Positions 6,152 to 11,120 of a DNA stretch of 11,120 bases are shown one piece after another. Below the pieces are notes generated by a model. That model made no database searches and had not been told where the DNA came from. It saw nothing but the letters and a program-made list of their open reading frames with translations. Position 1 is the stretch's first letter. Each line of letters opens with the position of its first letter. The translations under genes and the position numbers were made by a program. Origin of the DNA: Lachnospiraceae bacterium (lineage in GTDB: Bacteria > Bacillota_A > Clostridia > Lachnospirales > Lachnospiraceae); contig JAFZKM010000206.1 of the NCBI GenBank assembly GCA_017553665.1, forward strand, positions 1 to 11,120. The letters are read 5' to 3'.

Positions 6152-7149
6152 AGAGCACGAGGATAGTTTTGGCGATAATAGCTGCGCTGTGTTTGCTCAT
6201 AGCGGTCAGTGTTGCGGTGAAGCTCCTGAACAGGGAGCCGGAGCCGGAATACGTCTTTACGTACGCCGAAAACCAGTCCGACGGATACCCTACATCGATG
6301 GGCGCCTACCGTTTCGCGGAGCTTGTAAAAGAAAGAACGAACGGCAGGATCCGGATCGTCGTATATACGTCGGCGAAGCTCGGACGCGAAGCCGAAGTCC
6401 TTGAGCAGATGCAGTACGGAGGAGTGGATTTCGCGCGAGTATCGCTTTCACAGCTCGCCGAATTCTATCCGGAGCTGAATGTTCTGCAGATGCCCTATCT
6501 GTACGATGACGCGGAGCATTTGTGGTCTGTGCTCGAAGGCGAGATCGGAGACCATTTCCTGAATGCGGTAAAAGAGATCGATCTGTGCGGCCTGTCATGG
6601 TATGAGTCGGGCGCGCGTAATTTCTACAATTCGGTACATCCGGTAAGGACACTTGAGGACCTTGAGGGACTAAAGATCCGCGTGCAGCAGTCCGACCTGA
6701 TGGTCGATATGGTCAATGCGCTCGGCGCGGAAGCCGTGCCGCTCAGCTACGAGGAGGTGTACTCGGCGCTGGAACGCGGGACCATTGACGGCGCTGAGAA
6801 CAACTGGCCTTCATACGAGGATACCGATCATTATAAAGTGGCTAAGTATTTCTGCGAGGACGAGCATACGAGAGTTCCCGAGATGCAGCTCTGCTCGCTG
6901 CACACCTGGAATCTCCTGTCCGCGGAAGACAGGAATATCATTCTTGAATGCGCTGAGGAATCCTCGGAATATGAGCGCGAGATGTGGAAGGAAAGAGTCG
7001 AGAAGTCACGCGAGACGGCGCTCGCGAATGGAGTGGAGGTAACGACCTTAAGCTCCGAGGAGACCGAAAGGATCAGGGCTCTGATGCAGCCGATCTACGA
7101 AAAATACTGCGGAGATTACATGGATATCCTCAATAAGATCATGAGGTAA
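6148..7149 (+). CDS. Membrane-anchored DctP-like binding protein, probable co-sensor
   Basis: This second TRAP-type binding protein overlaps the response regulator by ATGA and has the ribosome binding site GGGGGA (6138-6143). The 333-residue product opens with a hydrophobic helix (about 6-26). It has no lipobox: the only cysteine in the helix, C16, follows Leu rather than Gly, Ala or Ser, and no clear signal peptidase site follows. It is therefore probably an uncleaved membrane anchor. The ligand domain keeps family features: GARNFYN (about 155-161), GLKIRVQQSD with the ligand-contacting Arg178, and YEEVYSALERGTIDGAENN (201-219). It lies in the kinase-regulator operon rather than with dctQM. 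This resembles XylFII-LytS, where an anchored sugar-binding paralogue drives a LytS kinase. The proposed role is signalling rather than transport; it could instead be a second transport subunit. Confidence 0.88.
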   Translation: MKSTRIVLAIIAALCLLIAVSVAVKLLNREPEPEYVFTYAENQSDGYPTSMGAYRFAELVKERTNGRIRIVVYTSAKLGREAEVLEQMQYGGVDFARVSLSQLAEFYPELNVLQMPYLYDDAEHLWSVLEGEIGDHFLNAVKEIDLCGLSWYESGARNFYNSVHPVRTLEDLEGLKIRVQQSDLMVDMVNALGAEAVPLSYEEVYSALERGTIDGAENNWPSYEDTDHYKVAKYFCEDEHTRVPEMQLCSLHTWNLLSAEDRNIILECAEESSEYEREMWKERVEKSRETALANGVEVTTLSSEETERIRALMQPIYEKYCGDYMDILNKIMR

Positions 7150-7173
7150 AGCAAGTTTTAAGATTAAATATCG

Positions 7174-7213
7174 GGATATGTCATTTGCATAGTGACATAT
7201 CCTATTTTAATTT
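7174..7213 (+). terminator. Terminator closing the TRAP/sensor cassette
   Basis: GGATATGTCA (7174-7183) and TGACATATCC (7193-7202) form a perfect 10-bp stem with a 9-base loop, followed by the T-rich tail TATTTTAATTT. The stem is AT-rich for a terminator, but it lies where one is expected, between the last cassette gene and the ribosomal promoter. Confidence 0.65.
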
Positions 7214-7245
7214 GAAATATTTTCAAAAAACTGACAATTTTTTTG

Positions 7246-7274
7246 TTGACATACGCTCCCGGGGCAAGTATACT
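7246..7274 (+). promoter_or_regulatory. Strong promoter of the rplM-rpsI operon
   Basis: A consensus -35 TTGACA (7246-7251) is separated by 17 bp from -10 TATACT (7269-7274). The sequence upstream is very AT-rich (7203-7245) and holds the palindrome TTTGAAA-TAT-TTTCAAA (7211-7227), in the place of an UP element. The predicted start is near 7281. Confidence 0.85.
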
Positions 7275-7280
7275 TGTGCA

Positions 7281-7350
7281 TGGTCTGAAGAAAACAGTTA
7301 TTTGAGAGAAAACTTCAGTAAAGTACCGGATTTTATAAGGAGGAACTACA
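7281..7350 (+). ncRNA. Structured leader of rplM, possible L13 leader
   Basis: The untranslated leader of about 70 bases can pair CTGAAG (7285-7290) with CTTCAG (7313-7318). GGT (7282-7284) can extend the stem with ACC (7325-7327) across a bulge. The ribosome binding site AAGGAGG (7337-7343) follows. In Bacillota the L13-S9 operon is known to carry an autoregulatory L13 leader in this position. Assignment to that family is by position and a simple stem, not by a covariance match. Confidence 0.4.
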
Positions 7351-7809
7351 ATGGATACAACAAAGAGTTATATGCCCAGCGGCAAGTCTATTGAGCGCAA
7401 GTGGTATGTGATCGATGCGGAAGGCCAGACACTCGGCCGTCTTTCATCGGCAGTTGCAAGCATCTTAAAGGGCAAGAACAAGCCTACTTACACCCCTTTC
7501 CTTGACATGGGCGACAACGTTATCGTTATCAACGCAGCTAAGATCAAGGTTACAGGTAAGAAGCTTGAGCAGAAGCTTTACATCAGCCATTCCGATTATC
7601 CCGGCGGAGTTCGTGAGACCACTCTTAAGGAGATGCTCGAGAAGAAGCCTGAGGAAGTTATCCGTATGGCAGTTAAGGGCATGCTTCCCAAGGCAGCTCT
7701 CGGACGCGAGATGATCAAGAAGCTCCATGTTTACGCAGGTGCTGAGCACGAGCAGCAGGCACAGAAGCCTGAGGTTCTTGTACTCGAAAGCATCAAGAAG
7801 AACTATTAA
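7351..7809 (+). CDS. rplM: Large-subunit ribosomal protein L13 (uL13)
   Basis: L13 is an early assembly protein of the 50S subunit. The 152-residue product reads [22 protein letters not shown] near the N-terminus, then [20 protein letters not shown] and KITVTGKK-type sequence (here [10 protein letters not shown]), then [13 protein letters not shown], and [28 protein letters not shown] near the end, all family signatures (shown in separate parts). It is slightly longer than the usual 142-147 residues because of the N-terminal [11 protein letters not shown] extension and a short tail. The start at 7351 follows AAGGAGG (7337-7343) by 7 bases. Codon use is highly biased (AAG, CTT, GTT, ATC), as expected for abundant ribosomal proteins. 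It is co-transcribed with rpsI. Confidence 0.98.
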   Translation: MDTTKSYMPSGKSIERKWYVIDAEGQTLGRLSSAVASILKGKNKPTYTPFLDMGDNVIVINAAKIKVTGKKLEQKLYISHSDYPGGVRETTLKEMLEKKPEEVIRMAVKGMLPKAALGREMIKKLHVYAGAEHEQQAQKPEVLVLESIKKNY

Positions 7810-7828
7810 TTGAAGGGAGGATTCCATA

Positions 7829-8230
7829 ATGGCTAAAGTTGCAGGAAAGTTCTACGGAACAGGAAGAAGAAAGAGCAGTGTTGCCAGAGTATTCTTAGTA
7901 CCCGGTTCAGGCAAGATCACTGTAAATAAGAGAGACATCGATGAGTACTTCGGTCTTGAGACCCTCAAGGTTGTTGTTCGTCAGCCCCTCGCTCTTACAA
8001 ATACAGAAGACAAGTTCGATATCACGGTTAACGTACGCGGCGGCGGTTTCACCGGCCAGGCAGGCGCTATCCGTCACGGTATCTCACGTGCGCTCCTTCA
8101 GGTAGACGCAGAAGAGTATCGCCCCCTTCTTAAGAAGGCAGGCTTCCTTACACGCGATCCTCGTATGAAGGAAAGAAAGAAGTACGGCTTAAAGGCAGCA
8201 AGACGTGCGCCGCAGTTCAGCAAGAGATAA
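7829..8230 (+). CDS. rpsI: Small-subunit ribosomal protein S9 (uS9)
   Basis: S9 binds the 16S rRNA head and its C-terminal tail reaches the P-site tRNA. The 133-residue product has the family signatures [67 protein letters not shown] and the invariant basic end RAPQFSKR. It starts 8 bases after GGGAGG (7815-7820), 19 bases after the rplM stop. The 3' end of rpsI has been reported as an integration site for some streptococcal integrative conjugative elements. Here the coding end is intact and the native-looking terminator is retained, with mobile-element-type genes following. Confidence 0.98.
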   Translation: MAKVAGKFYGTGRRKSSVARVFLVPGSGKITVNKRDIDEYFGLETLKVVVRQPLALTNTEDKFDITVNVRGGGFTGQAGAIRHGISRALLQVDAEEYRPLLKKAGFLTRDPRMKERKKYGLKAARRAPQFSKR

Positions 8231-8269
8231 TCTCTGGGTTGAGAAAACCACGAAAATTCAGTATTGTAG

Positions 8270-8303
8270 CCCCGGAAGGACATTCCTTTCGGGGTATTTT
8301 TTT
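8270..8303 (+). terminator. Terminator of the rplM-rpsI operon
   Basis: CCCCGGAAGGA (8270-8280) pairs with TCCTTTCGGGG (8284-8294), an 11-bp stem with one G-U pair and a CAT loop, followed by TATTTTTTT. This is a textbook strong intrinsic terminator 39 bases after the rpsI stop. Confidence 0.92.
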
Positions 8304-8318
8304 GTCCGAAATCCGGTT

Positions 8319-8338
8319 CTTAATCTGTCTTAATCTGT
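8319..8338 (+). repeat. Tandem 10-bp repeat CTTAATCTGT
   Basis: CTTAATCTGT occurs twice without a gap (8319-8328 and 8329-8338), 16 bases after the rpsI terminator tail, at the point where core sequence gives way to element sequence. One-turn spacing suits a recombinase or repressor contact, but two copies can occur by chance. Confidence 0.5.
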
Positions 8339-8353
8339 CGTAATAAAACCGTA

Positions 8354-8483
8354 AATATCTCAGGTTTTTTGAGTGAAACGACAGCCTTGACAAGCTTTAG
8401 TTTTCTTCGAAAATCAACGTCCATAAAGAGACCTCATTTTGTCCATAAACTGGAAATTTACAAGCTAAAAAACCTGTGATATT
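8354..8483. repeat. Long inverted repeat, 17-bp arms
   Basis: AATATCTCAGGTTTTTT (8354-8370) is the reverse complement of AAAAAACCTGTGATATT (8467-8483) except for one position. The 96 bases between hold no open reading frame. The right arm lies immediately before the candidate -10 at 8486-8491, so a protein bound at both arms could loop over and control that promoter. Alternatively these are recombinase sites at the element's edge. Confidence 0.6.
8387..8449 (+). promoter_or_regulatory. Possible promoter followed by paired GTCCATAAA sites
   Basis: A perfect -35 TTGACA (8387-8392) is followed after 16 bp by GAAAAT (8409-8414), a 4/6 match to -10. Downstream, GTCCATAAA is repeated exactly at 8419-8427 and 8441-8449, 22 bp apart, as an operator pair would be. 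This is a weak prediction; the second promoter at 8486 is an alternative. Confidence 0.3.
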
Positions 8484-8485
8484 CT

Positions 8486-8491
8486 TATAAT
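8486..8491 (+). promoter_or_regulatory. Candidate -10 element of the element operon
   Basis: A consensus TATAAT lies at 8486-8491 with no recognisable -35 at 16-18 bp; TTTACA (8457-8462) is 23 bp away. A factor bound to the inverted-repeat arm at 8467-8483 could replace the -35. The predicted start near 8498 falls at the base of the first leader hairpin. Confidence 0.45.
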
Positions 8492-8494
8492 AGC

Positions 8495-8575
8495 AAAGCA
8501 GTAGGGACTTAAAACCTGCTGCTTTTCTTATATATTCCCGGCTTGCGGCGTACGACGCAGGACCGGGATTTTTTT
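8495..8575 (+). ncRNA. Two-hairpin leader or small RNA before the DUF5688 gene
   Basis: Hairpin 1 pairs AAAGCAGTAGG (8495-8505) with CCTGCTGCTTT (8515-8525), 11 bp with one wobble and the loop GACTTAAAA. Hairpin 2 is the terminator described at 8536-8575. If transcription starts near 8498, the product would be a compact RNA of about 78 bases that stops before the operon, or a leader in which hairpin 2 must be overcome for the DUF5688-repA-parA genes to be expressed. No known RNA family is recognised. Confidence 0.45.
8536..8575 (+). terminator. Intrinsic terminator upstream of the element operon
   Basis: TCCCGG (8536-8541) pairs with CCGGGA (8563-8568); inside, TGCG (8544-8547) pairs with CGCA (8556-8559); and the tail ATTTTTTT (8568-8575) follows. 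It lies 57 bases before the DUF5688 start, with its T-run ending just before an unused ATG (8576). It acts either as an attenuator for the operon or as the end of a short RNA from 8498. Confidence 0.7.
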
Positions 8576-8632
8576 ATGTCAAAGCAAACCGCCGGGATAA
8601 TGCTCCCGGCCACACAGAAAGGACAACTGAAT

Positions 8633-9688
8633 ATGGATTATGAAAGCTTTAAAGAAAAGTTCGTGGAAGATGTAAAAGACAAGCTCTATGAACAGGGCGC
8701 CGAAGTGGAAGTCAGGGTGAACACTGTAAAAAAGCTCAATGAAAGTTATGAAGCGGTCACGATCACTCCCGAGGGCAGCAATATCGGTGTAAATATCGGT
8801 ATCGACAAGTTCTATGAGGCTTTTGATAACGGCAGACCTTACGATGAAGTCGTAGGTAAGGCTGTGGAAGTGATCGGTAACGGTCTTGAACAGAGGCCTG
8901 CCGTAGATGTGTCATCACTTACGGATTACAGCTATATGAAGAGCAAACTGGCGATGGAAGTGGTTTCTGCCGAGGCAAACAGGGAGATGCTTGAAACCGT
9001 TCCGCATAAAGATATGGAGGACATGGCTGTCGTTTACAGATTCGTGCTTGAATCCAATGAGGATGGAAGAGCCTCGATCCTTGTTACCAATCAGATGATC
9101 GATAGCATGGGAGTTACTCCCGAACAGCTTCATGCAGATGCACTTGAAAATGCCCCACAGATCAAGCCTGCGGAGATTAAAGGCATGAGCGAGGTCATGG
9201 CTGAACTCATGGGAGCCGATCAGGCCGAGATGATGGGAATCATGCCAGTGGCACCTGAAGATGAGCAGATCTTTGTAGCTACAGTGCCTGACAAGGTTCA
9301 CGGTGCCGGCGTTCTGGCATATCAGGATTTCATGGACCAGGCGGCAGAAAGGGTCGGTGGAGATTTCTTTATTTTACCCTCAAGTATCCATGAAATTTTG
9401 TTAGTCCCTGACAACGGAAAAATGGGATTATCGGAGCTTGAAGCGATGGTAAGGGATGTGAACGCTACCCAGGTTGCGCCTTGCGATAAGCTCACGGACA
9501 GTGTATATCACTATGACTCGAAGGATAAGATCTTTGAACTTGGTGAGAAGTTTGCTGAACGAAAGAGAGAGAAGACTGCGGAAAAGGACTCGGTGCTGAA
9601 GGACATTGCCGCAGGTAAGAAGGAGATTGCTGATGCTCCCAAGGTAAAACCCGAAAAGGCGCACAAAAAGGAAGAAGCAGTCATATGA
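8633..9688 (+). CDS. DUF5688-family protein of unknown function
   Basis: The 351-residue product has no signal peptide or membrane segment and looks cytoplasmic. It opens MDYESFKEKFVEDVKDKLYE, followed by an N-terminal strand-rich part (EVEVRVNTVKKLNESYEAVTI) and an acidic central region with VVYRFVLESNEDGRASILVTN. A later part, GGDFFILPSSIHEILLVPD, carries the recognisable family stretch, and the C-terminal tail is highly charged and lysine-rich (about 310-351). This matches what I know of DUF5688 proteins, which recur in mobile elements of Lachnospiraceae and have no assigned activity. The start at 8633 follows AAAGGA (8618-8623) by 9 bases; earlier in-frame ATGs (8543, 8576) fall in the terminator hairpin or lack a ribosome binding site. 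It overlaps the next gene by ATGA. A host-takeover or regulatory role is possible but unsupported. Confidence 0.85.
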   Translation: MDYESFKEKFVEDVKDKLYEQGAEVEVRVNTVKKLNESYEAVTITPEGSNIGVNIGIDKFYEAFDNGRPYDEVVGKAVEVIGNGLEQRPAVDVSSLTDYSYMKSKLAMEVVSAEANREMLETVPHKDMEDMAVVYRFVLESNEDGRASILVTNQMIDSMGVTPEQLHADALENAPQIKPAEIKGMSEVMAELMGADQAEMMGIMPVAPEDEQIFVATVPDKVHGAGVLAYQDFMDQAAERVGGDFFILPSSIHEILLVPDNGKMGLSELEAMVRDVNATQVAPCDKLTDSVYHYDSKDKIFELGEKFAERKREKTAEKDSVLKDIAAGKKEIADAPKVKPEKAHKKEEAVI

Positions 9689-9882
9689 CGGACGATAAAG
9701 CCGGCTCCTGCGGGCGTAAACGCAAAAAGAAAAGATATGACGATACGGACAGCTGCCATACATCAAAACGATGCAGGGGCTGTCCGTACGGCTTTAAGCA
9801 GTATTGCGTAGGTCTTTGCTGGAAGGATGTTTACGCAGGATATATCGGAAAAAGAAGGGACGGGGACAAGCATGGGATATGA
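9685..9882 (+). CDS. Small cysteine-rich basic protein of unknown function
   Basis: The 65-residue product overlaps the DUF5688 gene by ATGA at its start and repA by 11 bases at its end, so translational coupling supports it as real. A basic stretch GRKRKKKRY (10-18) is followed by six cysteines in all: C9, C24, C30, C33, C41 and C45. The run C-x5-C-x2-C-x7-C-x3-C, with H25 close by, could bind zinc or an iron-sulfur cluster. No hydrophobic segment or signal is seen. I do not recognise the family. Its position just before a replication initiator suggests DNA binding or control of copy number, as a positional guess. A 10-bp inverted repeat lies within its coding sequence. Confidence 0.65.
   Translation: MTDDKAGSCGRKRKKKRYDDTDSCHTSKRCRGCPYGFKQYCVGLCWKDVYAGYIGKRRDGDKHGI
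9744..9788 (+). repeat. Inverted repeat within the small gene, before repA
   Basis: TACGGACAGC (9744-9753) and GCTGTCCGTA (9779-9788) are perfect reverse complements with 25 bases between. An inner CATC-AAAAC-GATG stem (9761-9773) could stack inside. The hairpin ends 84 bases before the repA start, so it could affect repA mRNA, or act in DNA as a replication or transfer signal. Confidence 0.5.
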
Positions 9883-10777
9883 CTATTATTACGGTCCTGA
9901 ATCGGAGCAGTTTGCCTTTTACCGGATCCCGAAGGTTTTATTCGAAGCGGAGGGCGTAAGAGAAATCTCTACGGAAGCAAAGGTCCTGTATGGCCTGATG
10001 CTTGACCGCATGCAGCTTTCCGCTAGGAACAAATGGCTTGATGAAAACGGCAGGGTCTATATCTATTACACGGTAAAACAGATCATGGATGCGCTTTCTG
10101 TCAGCAATAAAACGGTCGCAAAGCTCCTTAAGGAACTGGATGATGCAAATCTCATAGTGCGTGACAGAGAGGGCTGTAACAGGCCTGACAAGATCTACGT
10201 TATGAATTTCATTTCCGTGGTGTATAAAAGTCATCTCCGGACGTGTAAAAACTACACTTCTGGAAGTGAAGAAAGTACACCTCCGGAGATGAAAAAAGTA
10301 CACCCTAATAATACTGATATTAATAAGACTGATATCAGTGATACTGAGTCAATCGTATCTATCAGAAAAACGGGATGCGATGCGATGGATGCGATGGAAG
10401 AATACAGATCCTTCGAAGCGCTTGTAAAGGAGCGGATAGATTTTGACATCCTCATATTTGATCATCCGTATGACAGGGAAGACCTTGAAGAGATTGTTTC
10501 TATCATGACCGATGTGTTAACGACAAAGAGCGGAACTATACGGATATCCGGTGATGAAAAGCCGGTTGAGATCGTAAAGAACAGGCTTATGAAGCTGAAT
10601 TCAAGCCATATCGAATATGTGCTGCAGGGTCTTAAGGACAATCCGGTAAGGGTCAGGAACATAAAGGCATATATACTTGCCGCGCTGTATAACGCACCTA
10701 CTACGATCAGCAATTACTACTCAGCACTTGTAAATCACGACTTACATCATGGCTGTTTATCGGGCGATGCCAGATAG
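9872..10777 (+). CDS. repA: Replication initiator RepA with DUF6017 C-terminal domain
   Basis: This protein would start replication of the element by binding repeats at its origin. The 301-residue product has an N-terminal RepA_N-type winged helix domain (about 1-112) opening with FAFYRIPKVLFEAEG, then ISTEAKVLYGLMLDRM, then VKQIMDALSVSNKTVAKLLKEL as the recognition region. A low-complexity linker follows (about 125-165, with PPEMKKVHPNNTDINKTD), and then a DUF6017 domain (about 185-295) with EIVSIMTDVL, KLNSSHIEYVLQGLKDN and IKAYILAALYNAPTTISNYYSALVNHD. The start at 9872 (MGYDYYYGPES) is preferred because AAGGGA (9855-9860) and GGGGA (9862-9866) precede it; an earlier in-frame ATG at 9827 lies within the upstream gene. 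The linker-coding DNA is rich in repeats and may hold the origin. Confidence 0.9.
   Translation: MGYDYYYGPESEQFAFYRIPKVLFEAEGVREISTEAKVLYGLMLDRMQLSARNKWLDENGRVYIYYTVKQIMDALSVSNKTVAKLLKELDDANLIVRDREGCNRPDKIYVMNFISVVYKSHLRTCKNYTSGSEESTPPEMKKVHPNNTDINKTDISDTESIVSIRKTGCDAMDAMEEYRSFEALVKERIDFDILIFDHPYDREDLEEIVSIMTDVLTTKSGTIRISGDEKPVEIVKNRLMKLNSSHIEYVLQGLKDNPVRVRNIKAYILAALYNAPTTISNYYSALVNHDLHHGCLSGDAR
10232..10397. repeat. Repeat cluster inside repA, candidate replication origin
   Basis: In 166 bases of linker-coding sequence there are several repeats. An inverted pair CATCTCCGGA / TCCGGAGATG lies at 10232-10241 and 10282-10291. The palindrome CACTTC-TG-GAAGTG lies at 10255-10268. AAAGTACACC occurs at 10272-10281 and 10295-10304. 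ACTGATAT occurs at 10313-10320 and 10328-10335, the second within the palindrome ACTGATATCAGT. GATGCGATG is repeated at 10374-10397. RepA_N plasmids such as pAD1 and pSK1 have origins within the rep gene, so this is the expected place for one. Confidence 0.5.
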
Positions 10778-10793
10778 CGGTGGAAAGGAGACG

Positions 10794-11120
10794 ATGGAAA
10801 ACGAAATGTCACACAGAGCAACAACAATCGCCCTTGTTAACCAAAAGGGAGGAGTTCTCAAAAGCTCGGGAACCGAAAGCATTGGTATAGCGCTGGCTAT
10901 GGAAGGGAAAAAGGTACTTCTGGTGGATACAGATCCGCAGGCTTCACTCACGGTCAGTTTGGGAACGGCGCAGCCTGACGAATTGCCGGTATCACTTGCA
11001 ACTGTTCTTTCAAAAATACTGGAAGATAAAGAGATATCTGCAAACGAAGGAATTATACATCATTCGGAGGGAGTAGACCTGATGCCTGCAAACATTGAAC
11101 TTGCAGGGCTTGAAGTAGGG
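10794..11120 (+). CDS. parA: ParA/Soj-type partition ATPase, 5' part, abnormal P-loop
   Basis: ParA ATPases partition plasmids and integrated elements together with ParB. The reading frame is open to the window end (109 codons seen). The start at 10794 follows GGAAAGGAG (10782-10790), 16 bases after the repA stop. Family features are TTIALVNQKGG at the start, GKKVLLVDTDPQASLT (D45 and D47 in the second conserved block) and GVDLMPANIELAGLE. The deviant Walker A motif should read KGGVGKTT but here reads KGGVLKSS (18-25). Gly22 is replaced by Leu and Thr24 by Ser, and the usual TTTEN run is SSGTES. The signature Lys18 and P-loop Lys23 remain. Leu in a P-loop glycine position would be expected to hinder nucleotide binding, so this copy may be inactive, altered, or affected by a sequence error. 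Confidence 0.88.
   Translation, partial: MENEMSHRATTIALVNQKGGVLKSSGTESIGIALAMEGKKVLLVDTDPQASLTVSLGTAQPDELPVSLATVLSKILEDKEISANEGIIHHSEGVDLMPANIELAGLEVG

Larger units (their letters stand above)
8304..11120 (+). mobile_element. Left part of a putative integrative element or integrated plasmid
   Basis: Directly after the rpsI terminator the content changes. A repeat-rich non-coding stretch (8304-8632) is followed by a DUF5688 gene, a small cysteine-rich gene, a RepA/DUF6017 initiator and parA, all on one strand and overlapping or closely spaced. RepA-ParA replication and partition genes beside core ribosomal genes indicate an integrated element, and DUF5688-RepA-ParA runs are familiar from conjugative elements of gut Clostridia. 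Neither the exact left boundary nor an attachment repeat can be fixed, because the other end is outside the window. No integrase, relaxase or type IV secretion gene is present here, so the class (ICE, mobilisable island, plasmid) is open. Confidence 0.65.

Noticed and set aside
7185..7394. 69-residue frame in the rplM promoter and leader region
   Set aside because: It runs through the terminator, promoter and leader and into rplM in another frame; composition follows the non-coding AT-rich DNA.
8304..8632. tRNA gene or known riboswitch at the element edge
   Set aside because: No cloverleaf, CCA-compatible acceptor stem or recognised aptamer core was found; only simple hairpins and repeats are visible.
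10313..10397. CRISPR array
   Set aside because: The short repeats lie inside repA coding sequence, differ in type and spacing, and have no spacer-repeat regularity.

Overview
The window looks like a Clostridia (Bacillota) chromosome, most likely Lachnospiraceae-like. Reasons: strong AGGAGG-type ribosome binding sites, a lipobox signal peptide, ATGA-overlapping operons, a YesM/YesN-type two-component pair, and a DUF5688-RepA-ParA module of the kind carried by integrative elements of gut Clostridia. TGA is an ordinary stop here: several real genes end in ATGA overlaps. The taxonomic call is inference from gene content; no species is claimed.

Region 1 (1-249) is the 3' end of truA (tRNA pseudouridine synthase A). 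It carries an in-frame TGA where the family has a conserved glycine, and ends in a Rho-independent terminator. Region 2 (250-7213) is a self-contained transport and sensing cassette: an activator-type promoter with three copies of an 8-bp motif, a three-gene TRAP transporter (dctP-dctQ-dctM), a small YcxB-like membrane protein, a LytS/YesM-family histidine kinase, an AraC-type response regulator, and a second DctP-like binding protein that keeps an N-terminal membrane anchor and lacks a lipobox. A terminator closes it. The likely logic is that the anchored DctP paralogue and the kinase read an external organic acid and the regulator activates the TRAP promoter. This resembles the XylFII-LytS-YesN sugar-sensing design, but with a TRAP-type binding protein. 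Region 3 (7214-8303) is the ribosomal rplM-rpsI operon, with a near-consensus promoter, a structured leader and a strong terminator. Because truA-rplM-rpsI are usually adjacent in Bacillota, the TRAP cassette appears to sit inside a normally conserved cluster.

Region 4 (8304-11120, runs off the end) looks like the start of an integrative conjugative element or integrated plasmid placed just after rpsI. A 402-base non-coding stretch holds tandem and inverted repeats, candidate promoters and a two-hairpin leader ending in a terminator. It is followed by a tightly packed operon: a DUF5688 protein, a 65-residue cysteine-rich protein, a RepA/DUF6017 replication initiator whose middle holds a repeat-rich candidate origin, and the start of parA. 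The parA P-loop is abnormal (KGGVLKSS in place of KGGVGKTT). No integrase, relaxase or conjugation gene is inside the window.

The most interesting proposals are the TRAP transporter with its dedicated binding-protein/kinase/regulator sensing module and candidate operator, the hairpin arrangement between dctP and dctQ, the intragenic repeat cluster in repA, and the two-hairpin leader at the element's edge.
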